Below the pieces are notes generated by a model. That model made no database searches. It saw only the letters and a list, made by a program, of their open reading frames with translations, and was not told the origin of the DNA. Shown here piece after piece: positions 9,548 through 19,710 of a stretch of DNA of 64,000 nt. Numbering within the stretch: position 1 is the stretch's first letter; the number at the start of each line of letters is the position of its first letter. Origin of the DNA: Bosea sp. RAC05 (GTDB lineage Bacteria > Pseudomonadota > Alphaproteobacteria > Rhizobiales > Beijerinckiaceae); the NCBI RefSeq assembly GCF_001713455.1, contig NZ_CP016464.1, positions 3,706,001 to 3,770,000 on the forward strand, read 5' to 3'. The translations under genes and the position numbers were made by a program.

Positions 9548-10681
9548 TCAGCTCCTGAAACGGCCGAAATCGACGGCCCGCGGCCGCTTGCGAGTCAAGG
9601 CCAGCAGGAATCCCGTCCCGATCGCCAGCGAGATCAGCGACGAGCCGCCATAGGAGATGAAGGGCAGCGTCATGCCCTTGGCCGGCATCATGTGCAGGTT
9701 CACCATCATGTTGATCGCGGCCTGGATGCCGAAGAGCAAGGCGAGGCCGGTGACCGCCAGCCGGATGAACGGGTCCTCGGCCTTCTGCGCGACGAACAGG
9801 GCCCGCAGCACGATCAGCGCGAACAGCATCACCAGCAGGATGCAGACCGCGATGCCGAATTCCTCGGCCGTCACGGCGAAGATGAAGTCGGTGTGCGCGT
9901 CGGGCAGGATGCGCTTCACCGTCCCCTCGCCCGGGCCTTTCCCGAGCCAGCCGCCCTGCGCGAAGCTTTCGAGTGCGGTGTCGATCTGGAAGGTGTCGCC
10001 GGAGCCCTTGTCCATGAAGCGCTCGATGCGGGCGCGCACATGCGGCACGAGCTGGTAGGCGATCAGGATGCCGACGGCCCCGGCTCCGCCGAGCCCCAGA
10101 ACCCAGAACCAGTGCAGGCCGGCGACGAAGAACAGCCCCGCCCAGACGAGGGTGACGAGCATGGTCTGGCCGAAATCCGGCTGCAGCACCAGCGGCGCGA
10201 TCGTCGCCGGCAGCAGCAGGAAGGCGATCCAGGTCCCCGGCAGGTCCGGCCGGCGGCTGCCTTCGGAGAAGGCCCAGGCGGCGAGCACGACGAAGGCCGG
10301 CTTGAGGAACTCGGAGGGCTGGACCGAGCCGATCGGCCCCAGCGTGAGCCAGCGCCGCGCCCCCTTGACCTCGACGCCGAGATAGAGCGTCGCCACCACC
10401 ATGGCGAGCGAGACGGTGAAGATCAGCAGGGCCAGACGCCGGACCTGGCGCGGCGTCAGGAAGGAGACGCCGACGAAGACGGTCATCGCGGCGACGAGAT
10501 AGACCGCCTGGCGGTTGACGAAGTGGAAGGTCGACAGGCCGAGACGTTCCGCCACGGGCGGGCCGCCGGCCATCAGCAGCACGACGCCGGACACCATCAG
10601 TGCGACGAGCGCGCTCAGGATGACGCGGTCGATCGACCACCACCAGCGGCCGCTGAGAGAAGGTTCGGCGCGCGAGACCAT
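9548..10681 (-). CDS. ftsW: Peptidoglycan glycosyltransferase FtsW
   Basis: SEDS-family polytopic membrane protein that polymerises septal glycan strands with FtsI. At 377 residues it has about ten hydrophobic segments. Family signatures are ARRWLTLGPIGSVQPSEFLK and the loop GDTFQIDTALESFAQGGWLGKGPGEG, followed by HTDFIFAVTAEEFG. The C-terminus carries SYGGSSLISLAIGTGFLLAL. A 106-bp gap separates it from the PLP enzyme gene upstream. The gap holds TTGACA and two GANTC sites but no matching -10. Confidence 0.97.
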   Translation of the reverse strand: MVSRAEPSLSGRWWWSIDRVILSALVALMVSGVVLLMAGGPPVAERLGLSTFHFVNRQAVYLVAAMTVFVGVSFLTPRQVRRLALLIFTVSLAMVVATLYLGVEVKGARRWLTLGPIGSVQPSEFLKPAFVVLAAWAFSEGSRRPDLPGTWIAFLLLPATIAPLVLQPDFGQTMLVTLVWAGLFFVAGLHWFWVLGLGGAGAVGILIAYQLVPHVRARIERFMDKGSGDTFQIDTALESFAQGGWLGKGPGEGTVKRILPDAHTDFIFAVTAEEFGIAVCILLVMLFALIVLRALFVAQKAEDPFIRLAVTGLALLFGIQAAINMMVNLHMMPAKGMTLPFISYGGSSLISLAIGTGFLLALTRKRPRAVDFGRFRS

Positions 10682-10787
10682 GACGGGGCTCCAGAGCAGG
10701 CGCGGAGCGGACGCAAAGGCCCGCTCCCAATCCGAATCACTCTGTCAACAAAGGGTTAACGGAATGATTCCGAAGCCCTCGCCGCTG

Positions 10788-11975
10788 TCATTGCAGATCG
10801 ACGAAAGCCTGCTTCAGGCGCTCCACCGACTCGGCCACGACGGCGCGCGGCGTCGCCAGGTTGAAGCGCAGGAAAGACGCCCCGCCCTTGCCGAAGCTCG
10901 GGCCGTGATTGGCGGCGATCAGCGCCTGCTTCTCGACGCGGGCAGTGAATTCGGAGGTCGACATGCCGGTGCCCGCGAAGTCGATCCAGGCGAGATAGGT
11001 CGCCTCCAGCGGCATCGCCCGCACGCCGGGAATGGCGCTCACCCCCTCCTCGAACAGCCGGCGATTGCCGTCGAGATACGCCACCAGCGCATCGACCCAT
11101 TCCGCCCCGTCCGGGCTGTAGGCGGCGGTCGCCATCATCATGCCGAAGGAGTTCGGCGAGACGCCCGCGGCGTTGATCGCCGCCGCCAGAGCCGCCCGCA
11201 GCGCCTTGTCCGGGACGATGATGTTCCCGACATGGCAGCCGGCGATGTTGAAGGTCTTGGTGGTGGCGGTCATCATCACCAGCCGGTCCATGATCTCCGG
11301 CGCCGCCAGCGCCATCACCTGATGCGTGTGGCCGGGCATGACGAGATCGTGGTGGATCTCGTCCGAGACCAGGATCAGGTCGTGGCGGACGCAGAAATCC
11401 GCGATCGCGCGCAACTCGTCGCGGGTCCAGACGCGACCACCGGGATTATGGGGCGAGCAGAGCACGAACATGCGCTCCGTGCCGGTCATCATCGCGTCCC
11501 AGGCGGCGATGTCGAGGACATAGCGGTCATCCTCGATCGCGAGCTGGCACTCGACCACCTGTCGGCCCGCCGCGGCGATCACGCGGGCGAAGGCGTGATA
11601 GACCGGCGTCATCAGCACGACGCCGTCACCCGGCTTCGTATAGGCGGCGACGCAGAGCGCCGTGCCGTTGACGAGCCCGTTCACCGTGAAGATCGAGGCC
11701 GGCTCGACCGCCCAGCCATGGCGGCTCTGCATCCACCAGCAGATCGCGTCGTGATTGGCCTTGCTGTCGCCGAAATAGCCGTAGAGCCCATGGGCCGCCA
11801 TGCCCTCGAGCGCCGCCTGGACGCAGGCCGGGGGCCGGAAATCCATGTCGGCGACCCACATGGCGATGCCGTCCGACGCCGGGACGCCATAGAGCGGCTG
11901 CATCATGTCCCATTTCGAGGAATGGGTGCCGCGGCGGTCGATCCGCTCGTCGAAATTCGGGGCGCTGCTCATCAT
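10788..11975 (-). CDS. MalY/PatB family PLP-dependent aminotransferase or cystathionine beta-lyase
   Basis: Fold-type I PLP enzyme of 395 residues. The MalY/PatB subgroup is indicated by the N-terminal FDERIDRRGTHSSKWD, by AMWVADMDFRPP, by LCSPHNPGGRVWTRDEL and by the Schiff-base Lys in TATTKTFNIAGCHVGN. Members cleave cystathionine or other C-S bonds, or transaminate. The substrate cannot be told from sequence. The first ATG of a tandem ATG ATG follows AGGA. It sits in the dcw cluster between murD and ftsW, on the same strand, with gaps of 106 and 130 bp. It is not a cell wall gene by family, so co-transcription may be incidental or may link amino acid supply to wall synthesis. Confidence 0.88.
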   Translation of the reverse strand: MMSSAPNFDERIDRRGTHSSKWDMMQPLYGVPASDGIAMWVADMDFRPPACVQAALEGMAAHGLYGYFGDSKANHDAICWWMQSRHGWAVEPASIFTVNGLVNGTALCVAAYTKPGDGVVLMTPVYHAFARVIAAAGRQVVECQLAIEDDRYVLDIAAWDAMMTGTERMFVLCSPHNPGGRVWTRDELRAIADFCVRHDLILVSDEIHHDLVMPGHTHQVMALAAPEIMDRLVMMTATTKTFNIAGCHVGNIIVPDKALRAALAAAINAAGVSPNSFGMMMATAAYSPDGAEWVDALVAYLDGNRRLFEEGVSAIPGVRAMPLEATYLAWIDFAGTGMSTSEFTARVEKQALIAANHGPSFGKGGASFLRFNLATPRAVVAESVERLKQAFVDLQ

Positions 11976-12105
11976 CGGTCCTCAATCGCTCGGCGGGACC
12001 GGCCGGCCGGCCCTGCCCGTCAGACATGTCGCGTTCGTCGCCTGCGGGCCAGTTGCGCAGCAGATGGCCGCCATGCCCCAGCGGCGCGCCGCCGCCTCCG
12101 GAAGC

Positions 12106-13536
12106 CTAGCGCGCGCCGAACGGCTCGAAGCCCGGCAACGCCTTCACGAGGGCCCGGAAGGCATCGCCGCGCACCTCGAAATTGGGGAACTGGTCGAAGG
12201 AGGCGCAGGCCGGCGACAGCAGCACCGCGATCTCACCCTGCCCGCCATGCGCCAGCGCGTCCTGCGTGGCCTGCGCGACGGCAGCGTCGAGCGTGCCGCT
12301 GCGCAGATAGGCCACGCGGCCATCCGCGTCGAAGGTCGCCGCGAAGAGGTCGCTCGCCGCGCCGATCAGATAGGCCCGGGCGATGTTGGGGAAATAGCGG
12401 CGCAGGGACTCGATGCCGCCCTCCTTGGCCTTGCCGCCGAGGATCCAGAAGATGTCGCGGAAGGAGGTCAGCGCCTTCTCGGTCGAATCCGCATTGGTCG
12501 CCTTGGAATCGTTGATGAAGACGACCCGGCCGATGCGGCCGATCTCCTCCATGCGATGCGCCAGCCCGGGATAGCTGGCGAAGCCCGCCGCGATCTGCTC
12601 GGCCGTGAGCCCCAGCGCGAAGCAGGCGGCGAAGGCGGCCGCCGCGTTCTGCGCGTTGTGAGAGCCCCGCAGAGATCCGATCCCGGCGAGATTGGCGACG
12701 ATGCGCGGCTTGCCGTCGAGCACCTGGACGATCCGTGTCTCCAGCGTGCCGGCATTGGCGGTCACGCCGGCAAAGACGCCGTCGTCGAGCGGCTGCTCGC
12801 CGCTGATCTTGACCAGCTTGCGGCCGGACGCCGCGCGCCGCCGGGCCATCTGCTTGGACAGCTCGTCGTCGACGCCGATCACCGCGATGTCGGCCGCAGT
12901 GACCAGCCGCTCCTTGATCGCCCCGTACTGCTCGAAGGTCCCGTGCCGGTCGAGATGATCCGGCGTCAGGTTCATCTGGATGCCGACGCTCGGCGCCATC
13001 GAGGGTGCGAGATCGATCTGGTAGCTCGAGCATTCGACGACATGGATGCGGCCGGCATCCGGTGGCTCCAGCGCCAGCACGGCGGTGCCGATATTGCCGC
13101 CCATCTGGACGTCGCGTCCGGCGGCCCGCAGCACATGGGCGATCAGGGCCGTCGTCGTCGACTTGCCGTTCGTGCCGGTGATGCAGACGACCGGCGCGGC
13201 CGGCGCGATCGCAGCCCGCTGCCGGAAGAACAGATCGATGTCGCCGATGACCTCGACGCCGGCGGCCTTCGCCTTCTCCACCGTCCAGTGCGGAACCGGA
13301 TGGGTCAGCGGCACGCCCGGCGCCAGGATCAGGCTGTCGAAGCCCGCCCAGTCGGCCGTTGCGAGATCGACGACCGGGATGCCCCGGCCCGCCGCCTTCT
13401 CGCGGCTCGCGGGATTGTCGTCGAAGGCCTCAACCTGCGCCCCGCCGGCGATCAGCGCCAGCGCGGTGGCGAGGCCCGAGCCGCCGAGCCCGAACAGCGC
13501 GACGCGCTTGCCGGCAAAACAGGTGACCGGCGTCAT
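12106..13536 (-). CDS. murD: UDP-N-acetylmuramoyl-L-alanine--D-glutamate ligase
   Basis: Cytoplasmic Mur ligase adding D-Glu to UDP-MurNAc-L-Ala. It has 476 residues. Visible features are the N-terminal [16 protein letters not shown], the ATP loop [19 protein letters not shown] (about 121-139), the central [24 protein letters not shown] and the ligase-domain [17 protein letters not shown]. The final ILGGKAKEG segment is also typical. It starts 1 bp after the mraY stop. Confidence 0.98.
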   Translation of the reverse strand: MTPVTCFAGKRVALFGLGGSGLATALALIAGGAQVEAFDDNPASREKAAGRGIPVVDLATADWAGFDSLILAPGVPLTHPVPHWTVEKAKAAGVEVIGDIDLFFRQRAAIAPAAPVVCITGTNGKSTTTALIAHVLRAAGRDVQMGGNIGTAVLALEPPDAGRIHVVECSSYQIDLAPSMAPSVGIQMNLTPDHLDRHGTFEQYGAIKERLVTAADIAVIGVDDELSKQMARRRAASGRKLVKISGEQPLDDGVFAGVTANAGTLETRIVQVLDGKPRIVANLAGIGSLRGSHNAQNAAAAFAACFALGLTAEQIAAGFASYPGLAHRMEEIGRIGRVVFINDSKATNADSTEKALTSFRDIFWILGGKAKEGGIESLRRYFPNIARAYLIGAASDLFAATFDADGRVAYLRSGTLDAAVAQATQDALAHGGQGEIAVLLSPACASFDQFPNFEVRGDAFRALVKALPGFEPFGAR

Positions 13537-13537
13537 C

Positions 13538-14620
13538 TCAGCGCAGCTTCAGCGTCGACAGGCCGATCAGCGCCAGCACCACGGAGATGATCCAGAAGCG
13601 GATCACGACCTGCGGCTCGGTCCAGCCCAGCTTCTCGAAATGGTGGTGGATCGGCGCCATCAGGAAGACGCGCTTGCCCGTGCGCTTGTAGACGAAGACC
13701 TGGATGATCACCGAGAGCGCCTCGATGACGAAGAGCCCGCCGACGATCGCCAGCACGATCTCGTGCTTGGTCGCGACTGCGATGACGCCGAGCAGGCCGC
13801 CCAGGCCGAGCGAGCCGGTATCGCCCATGAAGATCTGGGCCGGCGGCGCGTTGAACCAGAGAAAGCCGATGCCGGCGCCGATCACCGCGCCGCAGACAAC
13901 GGCGAGTTCGCCCGCGCCGGGCACGTGATGGATCTGCAGGTAATTGGCGAAGATCGCGTTGCCGGTCAGGTAGGAGATGAAGCCGAAGGTCGCCGCCGCG
14001 ATCATCACCGGGACGATGGCGAGGCCGTCGAGGCCGTCGGTGAGGTTCACCGCGTTGCCGGCACCGACCACCACGAAGGCTGTGACGAGCGGGAAGAAGA
14101 TCCCGAGCGGGATGATCAACTCCTTCAGGAAGGGCATGGCGAAACCCGATGCGATCGCGGGCGGGCCGAGTTCCATCACCGCCCAGCAGGCGACGAGCGC
14201 GATCGCCATTTCGAGGCCGAGCCGCGCCTTGCCGGAGAAGCCCTTGTGGGACTGCTTGGTGACCTTGAGATAGTCGTCATAGAAGCCGATCGCGCCGTAG
14301 CCGATCGTCACGCCGAGCACGACCCAGACATAAGGGTTGCGCAGATTGCCCCAGAGCAAGGTCGCCACCAGCAACCCGCCGAGGATCATCAGGCCGCCCA
14401 TGGTCGGCGTTCCGCGCTTGGCGAGGTGGGATTCCGGCCCGTCGGTTCGGATCGGCTGGCCCTTGCCCTGCTTGATCCGCAGCCAGGAGATCGCCGCCGG
14501 TCCGAAGAAGAAGACCACGAGCAGCGCCGTCGCGGTCGCGCCGCCGGCCCGGAAGGTGATGTACCGGAAGACGTTCAGGATGGGGAACGTGCCCGAGAAG
14601 TCGGCGAGCCAGACGAGCAT
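13538..14620 (-). CDS. mraY: Phospho-N-acetylmuramoyl-pentapeptide-transferase
   Basis: Polytopic inner-membrane enzyme that transfers phospho-MurNAc-pentapeptide to undecaprenyl phosphate, making lipid I. At 360 residues it has about ten membrane segments. Catalytic and Mg-binding motifs are present: [44 protein letters not shown] and the cytoplasmic [12 protein letters not shown]. The start ATG at 14620 lies 20 bp after murF. Confidence 0.98.
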   Translation of the reverse strand: MLVWLADFSGTFPILNVFRYITFRAGGATATALLVVFFFGPAAISWLRIKQGKGQPIRTDGPESHLAKRGTPTMGGLMILGGLLVATLLWGNLRNPYVWVVLGVTIGYGAIGFYDDYLKVTKQSHKGFSGKARLGLEMAIALVACWAVMELGPPAIASGFAMPFLKELIIPLGIFFPLVTAFVVVGAGNAVNLTDGLDGLAIVPVMIAAATFGFISYLTGNAIFANYLQIHHVPGAGELAVVCGAVIGAGIGFLWFNAPPAQIFMGDTGSLGLGGLLGVIAVATKHEIVLAIVGGLFVIEALSVIIQVFVYKRTGKRVFLMAPIHHHFEKLGWTEPQVVIRFWIISVVLALIGLSTLKLR

Positions 14621-14640
14621 TGGTGTTCGGGTCTCTTGTT

Positions 14641-16065
14641 CTAGTCTTCTGCCGACGAGGCGGGAAAGCGGGCCGTCAGCGCCTTGACGATCGGCCCCAT
14701 GCGCGAACCGAGCGACCCCTTGATCATGATGACGTCGCCGGCCCGCACGGTGTCCAGCACGAGCGGCTCGAGCCCGCTCGCCTGCGCGGCATAAGCCCCC
14801 CGCAGGGTCGAAGGCAAGCTGTCATAGAGGCCGCGCATCAGCGGGCCGCAGGCGAAGACGCTGTCGATGCCGTTGGCGGTGATCGCCGGCCCGAGCCCCT
14901 TGTGCAGTTCGGGGCCCGTCGGCCCGAGTTCCAGCATGTCGCCGAGCACGGCGATGCGCCGCCCGCGGCCACCCACCGGGATGCGGCCGAGATTCTCGAT
15001 CGCCGCCTTCACCGAGGCCGGATTGCCGTTGTAGCTCTCGTCGATCAGCGTGAACGGGCCGCCGGCCGCCTCGAGCCGCTGCTGCGCCCCGCGCCCGGCA
15101 GGCGGACGCAGATCACCCAGCGCCAGCGCCGCCAGCGCCAGATCGGCACCGATCGCCTTCGCGGCCGCCAGCACGGCGAGCGAATTGATCACGATGTGCT
15201 TGCCCGGGCTGCCGAGCCGGTAGGTGATCGGCTGCCCCATCACCACCGCATCGACGGTCGAAACGTCGGAGCGCAGCGCGCAGGAGATCAGCCTGACATC
15301 GGCTTCGAGGCTCTCGCCGAAGCGGATCACGCGCCCGGCCGGGCCGGACCTGGCGATGCGCTCCAGCAGGTCGGCCTGGGGGATGTCGGCATTGAGAATG
15401 GCGGTGCCGCCGGGCTCCAGTTCCCAGAAGACGCCGGCCTTCTCCTCGGCGATCCCCTCCAGCGAGGAAAAGGCCGCGAGATGGACAGGCTGGATCGTCG
15501 TGATGATCGAGACCTGCGGCCGCACCAGCTTCGCCAGCGGCAGGATCTCGCCGGGGTGGTTCATGCCGATCTCGTAGACGGCGTAGTCCACGTCGCGGGG
15601 CGTCCGACACAGCGTCAGCGGCACGCCCCAATGGTTGTTGTAGGAGGCGACCGGCGCATGGGTCTTGCCCTGGCGCGAGAGCACCAGCCGGAGCGCCTCC
15701 TTGGTGCCGGTCTTGCCGACGGAGCCCGTGACCGCGATCACGCCGGCCTTCAGCTCCGCCCGGCGGACCGTGCCGGCGCGCTCCATCGCCTTGAGCACGT
15801 CGGGCACGATGGCGAGCGCGCCCCGGCCGGCGAACTGGGCCGCATGAGCCTCGTCGACCACGGCGAGCGCAGCACCCTTCTCCAGGGCCGCCGCGACGAA
15901 GTCATGCCCGTTGCGGGCCTCGCCGGTTATGGCGAAGAAGGCGTCGCCCGGCTCCAGCGTGCGGGTATCGATCGAGATGCCCGTGACGGCGGTCGGGACC
16001 GCGCCATCGGCCCGCGCACCCAGCGCCGCGACCAGTTCGTCTCCGCTCCAGAGAGGGGCGCTCAT
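14641..16065 (-). CDS. murF: UDP-N-acetylmuramoyl-tripeptide--D-alanyl-D-alanine ligase
   Basis: Mur ligase that adds D-Ala-D-Ala to the UDP-MurNAc tripeptide. It has 474 residues. The N-terminal substrate domain shows [17 protein letters not shown], the ATP loop is [16 protein letters not shown] (about 109-124), then [21 protein letters not shown] and the C-terminal [16 protein letters not shown]. It depends on Ddl for its dipeptide, and ddl is not in this window. The start overlaps murE by 4 bp. Confidence 0.97.
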   Translation of the reverse strand: MSAPLWSGDELVAALGARADGAVPTAVTGISIDTRTLEPGDAFFAITGEARNGHDFVAAALEKGAALAVVDEAHAAQFAGRGALAIVPDVLKAMERAGTVRRAELKAGVIAVTGSVGKTGTKEALRLVLSRQGKTHAPVASYNNHWGVPLTLCRTPRDVDYAVYEIGMNHPGEILPLAKLVRPQVSIITTIQPVHLAAFSSLEGIAEEKAGVFWELEPGGTAILNADIPQADLLERIARSGPAGRVIRFGESLEADVRLISCALRSDVSTVDAVVMGQPITYRLGSPGKHIVINSLAVLAAAKAIGADLALAALALGDLRPPAGRGAQQRLEAAGGPFTLIDESYNGNPASVKAAIENLGRIPVGGRGRRIAVLGDMLELGPTGPELHKGLGPAITANGIDSVFACGPLMRGLYDSLPSTLRGAYAAQASGLEPLVLDTVRAGDVIMIKGSLGSRMGPIVKALTARFPASSAED

Positions 16066-17516
16066 CCTGCGATCTCCGCGATAGCCGTCCGCACCACGTC
16101 CTGGTCGGAGAAGGGATAGGTCCGGTCGCCGATGATCTGGCCGGTTTCATGGCCTTTTCCGGCCACGACCAGAACATCGCCCGGCATCAGCATGGCGACG
16201 GCGGCCCGGATCGCCTCCGCCCGGTCGCCGATCTCGCGCAGCTTCGGCGACGCCGCCATCACCTGCGCCCGGATCGCGGCGGGGTCCTCGCTGCGCGGAT
16301 TGTCGTCGGTGACGATCGCGATGTCGGCCTTCTCCGCCGCGATCGCCCCCATCACCGGGCGCTTGCCGGTGTCGCGATCGCCGCCGCAGCCGAAGACGCA
16401 GATCAGCCGGCCGGTCGCATAGCCCCGCAGCGTCGAGAGCACGGCGGCCAGCGCATCGGGCTTGTGCGCGTAGTCGACCACGACGAGGCCGCCCTTCGCC
16501 TCGCCGACGCGCTCGAGCCGCCCCGCCACGCCGGTCAGCCCCGCGATCGCCTGCAGCGCGCGGTCCGGGGCATCACCGGTCGCGATCGCCAGCGCGGCGG
16601 CGACCAGCGCGTTGCCGGCCATGAAGTCGCCAACGAGCGGCAGCGTCACGCGGTGTTCGCGGCCGTCGACCGCCACGGCCAGCTGTTGCGAAAAGCCGTC
16701 GCGGACGCTCGCGACGAGCCGGATCGTCTCGCCCTTGCGGCCGATGCCGATCAACCGGTGTCCGGCGGCAAGGGCCGCCTGCGCCGCCTCCTCCGCATAG
16801 GGCTCGTCGCGGTTGATCACGACCGGCGCCCCCCTGGGCAGCAGCGTCCAGAGCCGCAGCTTGGCGGCGAGGTAGTCGGCCACCGTCGGATGATAGTCGA
16901 GATGGTCGCGCCCGAGATTGAGGAAAGCGCCCGCCGCCAGCCGGACGCCGTCGAGCCGGTGCTGGTCGAGCCCGTGCGAGGAGGCCTCCATGGCGAGATG
17001 GGTCACGCCCTCCCCGGCCAGGCGGTCGAGCGAGGCGTGCAGCGACAGCGGGTCCGGCGTCGTGAGCGAGCCGTAATCGGCGCCCCTTGCGGTGACGATG
17101 CCGATGGTGCCGAGGCTCGCCGCCTCATGGCCGAGCGTCTGGAAGATCTGGCGGGTGAAATCGGCAACCGAGGATTTGCCGCTGGTGCCGGTGACCGCGA
17201 CGATGGTCCCGGGCTGGCGCGGATGGATCTGCGCGGCGGCCAGCGACAGCGCGAGACGCGGCTCGGCGACCTCGGCGAAGGCGACGGCCGGGTCGAGCCC
17301 GTCCGGGCGCGGCCCGCCCGAGACCACAGCGATGGCCCCCTTGCCGACGGCATCCTGAATGAAGCGCGCGCCGTCCGCCTTGGCACCGGCGAGCGCGACG
17401 AAGACGTCGCCCGGCGAGACCTTGCGGCTGTCGAAGGCGACGCCAGCGACGGTGCGCCCGGCGTCGGAGGCGAAGGCGCCCGGAAACAGGCGGCCGAGGC
17501 TGAAAGCTTCTGTCAT
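16062..17516 (-). CDS. murE: UDP-N-acetylmuramoyl-L-alanyl-D-glutamate--2,6-diaminopimelate ligase
   Basis: Mur ligase adding the third stem-peptide residue. It has 484 residues with VAFDSRKVSPGDVFVAL, ATP loop VTGTSGKSSVADFTRQ (about 109-124), MEASSHGLDQHRL and LGRDHLDYH. The DNPRSEDP motif near the C-terminus contains the DNPR signature that selects meso-diaminopimelate over lysine, as expected for a Gram-negative cell. A 38-bp gap separates it from ftsI upstream. Confidence 0.98.
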   Translation of the reverse strand: MTEAFSLGRLFPGAFASDAGRTVAGVAFDSRKVSPGDVFVALAGAKADGARFIQDAVGKGAIAVVSGGPRPDGLDPAVAFAEVAEPRLALSLAAAQIHPRQPGTIVAVTGTSGKSSVADFTRQIFQTLGHEAASLGTIGIVTARGADYGSLTTPDPLSLHASLDRLAGEGVTHLAMEASSHGLDQHRLDGVRLAAGAFLNLGRDHLDYHPTVADYLAAKLRLWTLLPRGAPVVINRDEPYAEEAAQAALAAGHRLIGIGRKGETIRLVASVRDGFSQQLAVAVDGREHRVTLPLVGDFMAGNALVAAALAIATGDAPDRALQAIAGLTGVAGRLERVGEAKGGLVVVDYAHKPDALAAVLSTLRGYATGRLICVFGCGGDRDTGKRPVMGAIAAEKADIAIVTDDNPRSEDPAAIRAQVMAASPKLREIGDRAEAIRAAVAMLMPGDVLVVAGKGHETGQIIGDRTYPFSDQDVVRTAIAEIAG

Positions 17517-17554
17517 GATCGCTCGCTAGCGTGGCGCCCGACCCGCGGCAAGCG

Positions 17555-19327
17555 TCAGCGCGTGCCCCAGGCTCCCAGCCGCGCCATCAGCGGGAAGGGC
17601 GCGGTCGGCGGCTCGAAGCGCGGCGGCAGACCGAGGATCGGCGCGGTGCGCTCGATCACCTTGCCGGTGGTGATGCCCGCGTTCCAGGCGGCGGTCGAAT
17701 AGCCGCCGCTCTCGGCATAGCCCTTGGGCTCGTCATAGATGGCCAGGAACAGGTATTTCGGCTTGTCCGACGGCGCGATCGCCGTGAAGGTCGTGAAATT
17801 CTTGTTCTTCGCATAGCGGCCGTTGATGACCTTTTCGGCCGTTCCGGTCTTGCCGCCGACGAAGTAGCCCGCCACATCCGCCTTCCGCGCCGAGCCCTTC
17901 TCGCCGTTGAGCCGCATGATGAAGCGCATCGCTTCCGAGGTCTCGGGCTTGATCACCCGAATGCCGGTCTTCTTCGCCTCGGCTTCTGTCCGCTTCAGGA
18001 AGGTCGGCGTGATCAGCGTGCCGCCATTGACCAGCGCGGCCACGGCCGCCATCGCCTGCAGCGGCGCGACCGCGAGACCATGCCCGAAGGCGATCGTGGC
18101 GGTGTTGATCTCGCCCCAGCGCTGCGGAACGATCGGCGCAGCGCTTTCGGGCAGTTCGGTCGTCATCCGGTCTAGCTGCATCATCTTGCGCAGGAACGCC
18201 TTGTGGCCCTCGACGCCGACGGCCAGCGCCATCTTGATCGAGCCCATGTTCGACGAGTGCAGGAAGACCTCCGGCACGGTCAGGGTCCGGCCCGTGCCGT
18301 GGTACTCCTTGATGACCTGGCGGCCGAACCGCATCATGCCGCCGGCGGTCGAGTAGCTCGAATTGATGTTGGCCTTGCCGGAATCCAGCGCCATCGCGAT
18401 GGTCAGCGCCTTGAAGGTCGAGCCCATCTCGTAGACGCCGACATTCATGCGGTTGATCCGGTCCTTCTCCAGCGCATCGACCGGGTTGCCGGGGTCGAAA
18501 TCCGGCAGCGACACCAGCGCGATCATCTCGCCGGTGTTGACGTCCATGATCGCGCCTGCGGCCGCGATCGCCCGGTACTTCTCGATGCCCTTCGTGAGTT
18601 CGTCGCGCAGCGCGTGCTGGGCACGCAGGTCGATCGACAGCGTCATCGGCTTCAGATCAGAGGCCTCCGTCGCGAGGCCGGCGCCGTTGAGATCCTGCAA
18701 CCCCTGCGAGTCGATGTACTTCTCGATTCCCGCGATGCCGACATTGTCGACATTGGCGAAGCCGAGCACATGGGCGGCCGCCGTCCCGTTGGGATAGACG
18801 CGCTTGTTCTCGGGCACGAAGCCGACGCCGGGAATGCCCAGCCGATGGACCTCGGCCTGCTGGCGCGGGGTGATCTCGCGCTTGATCCAGACGAAGCCCT
18901 TCTTGGTGCCGAGCTTGTCGCGCAGATCCTTGGCGTCGAGATCGGGCAGGACGGCGGTCAGCAGTTCCGTGGCCTCGTCCTTGTCGAGGATCTTCCGCGG
19001 TTCGGCGAAGACGGAGACGGTGCGGATGTCGGTCGCCATCACCTCGCCGTTGCGATCGACGATATCGGGCCGCGCGGCCGAGATTGCGGTCGAGGTGGCG
19101 CGGCGCAGGCCGACCTGCTCGTTGGGCAGCGTCGCGAGCATGACGAGGCGCCCCGTGATCGCCAGGAACAGCACCGAGAAGCCGAGGATGACCAGGCCGA
19201 CGCGCGGCTGGCTCTTCTCGCCGCTCATCCGGAAGACATCGCGCAACGCACCGAAGCGGCGCCGGGGCGCGGCGTCCGTTGCGCTCTCGGCCACGGCCTC
19301 GGCGGCCTTCGTCGCGGTCTCGCTCAT
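17555..19327 (-). CDS. ftsI: Septal peptidoglycan transpeptidase FtsI (PBP3)
   Basis: Class B penicillin-binding protein that cross-links septal peptidoglycan with FtsW. The 590-residue product has one membrane anchor at about 43-62, a pedestal domain and a C-terminal transpeptidase. The active-site motifs are STFK (303-306), SSN (358-360) and KTG (493-495). The start at 19327 overlaps the ftsL stop by 4 bp. An upstream extension of the frame would run through ftsL and was not used. The N-terminal 40 residues are an Ala/Arg-rich cytoplasmic tail. Confidence 0.97.
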   Translation of the reverse strand: MSETATKAAEAVAESATDAAPRRRFGALRDVFRMSGEKSQPRVGLVILGFSVLFLAITGRLVMLATLPNEQVGLRRATSTAISAARPDIVDRNGEVMATDIRTVSVFAEPRKILDKDEATELLTAVLPDLDAKDLRDKLGTKKGFVWIKREITPRQQAEVHRLGIPGVGFVPENKRVYPNGTAAAHVLGFANVDNVGIAGIEKYIDSQGLQDLNGAGLATEASDLKPMTLSIDLRAQHALRDELTKGIEKYRAIAAAGAIMDVNTGEMIALVSLPDFDPGNPVDALEKDRINRMNVGVYEMGSTFKALTIAMALDSGKANINSSYSTAGGMMRFGRQVIKEYHGTGRTLTVPEVFLHSSNMGSIKMALAVGVEGHKAFLRKMMQLDRMTTELPESAAPIVPQRWGEINTATIAFGHGLAVAPLQAMAAVAALVNGGTLITPTFLKRTEAEAKKTGIRVIKPETSEAMRFIMRLNGEKGSARKADVAGYFVGGKTGTAEKVINGRYAKNKNFTTFTAIAPSDKPKYLFLAIYDEPKGYAESGGYSTAAWNAGITTGKVIERTAPILGLPPRFEPPTAPFPLMARLGAWGTR

Positions 19328-19710
19328 GGGCGGCCTCCCGGCGTCGTGGCGCTCGGCTTGCGATCCCTCGGGGTCTCGGTCGGGAGCCCGAGGCCGAGAT
19401 CCTCGAGCTTGCGGCCGATGGCGTCGACCTTCGGCCCGCGATTGGGCACGTCGGCCATGCGCACCACCTGCGTCACCGAGAAGGGCTGCAGATCGAGATG
19501 GCGCTCGGCCAGCGCCTGCAGCCGGTCGGGGCGGTTGAGGAACTGCCACTCGGCCTTCAGCACCGCGATCGCGTCACGCTCGCGGTGAATCTTCATGCGG
19601 ATCTTCTGGACCTGCTCGGCCTCGAGCGTGGTCTCGTATTTGATCGTGTAGGCGTAGAAGGCCGAGGAGACGAGCGCACCGATCGCGACCACATGCAGCA
19701 GCTTGATCAT
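19324..19710 (-). CDS. ftsL: Cell division protein FtsL
   Basis: Small bitopic divisome protein (128 residues). It has a membrane segment at about residues 3-22 ([20 protein letters not shown]) and a periplasmic coiled coil with heptads ([20 protein letters not shown]). The [15 protein letters not shown] motif follows, typical of FtsL, then a Pro/Arg-rich tail. It overlaps rsmH upstream and ftsI downstream, each by 4 bp, the classical dcw position. Sequence conservation in this family is low, so position contributes much to the call. Confidence 0.9.
   Translation of the reverse strand: MIKLLHVVAIGALVSSAFYAYTIKYETTLEAEQVQKIRMKIHRERDAIAVLKAEWQFLNRPDRLQALAERHLDLQPFSVTQVVRMADVPNRGPKVDAIGRKLEDLGLGLPTETPRDRKPSATTPGGRP

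Noticed and set aside
10743..10770. Internal promoter before ftsW based on TTGACA on the minus strand
   Set aside because: No acceptable -10 occurs at 16-18 bp. Only the two GANTC sites (10734-10738, 10766-10770) are notable.
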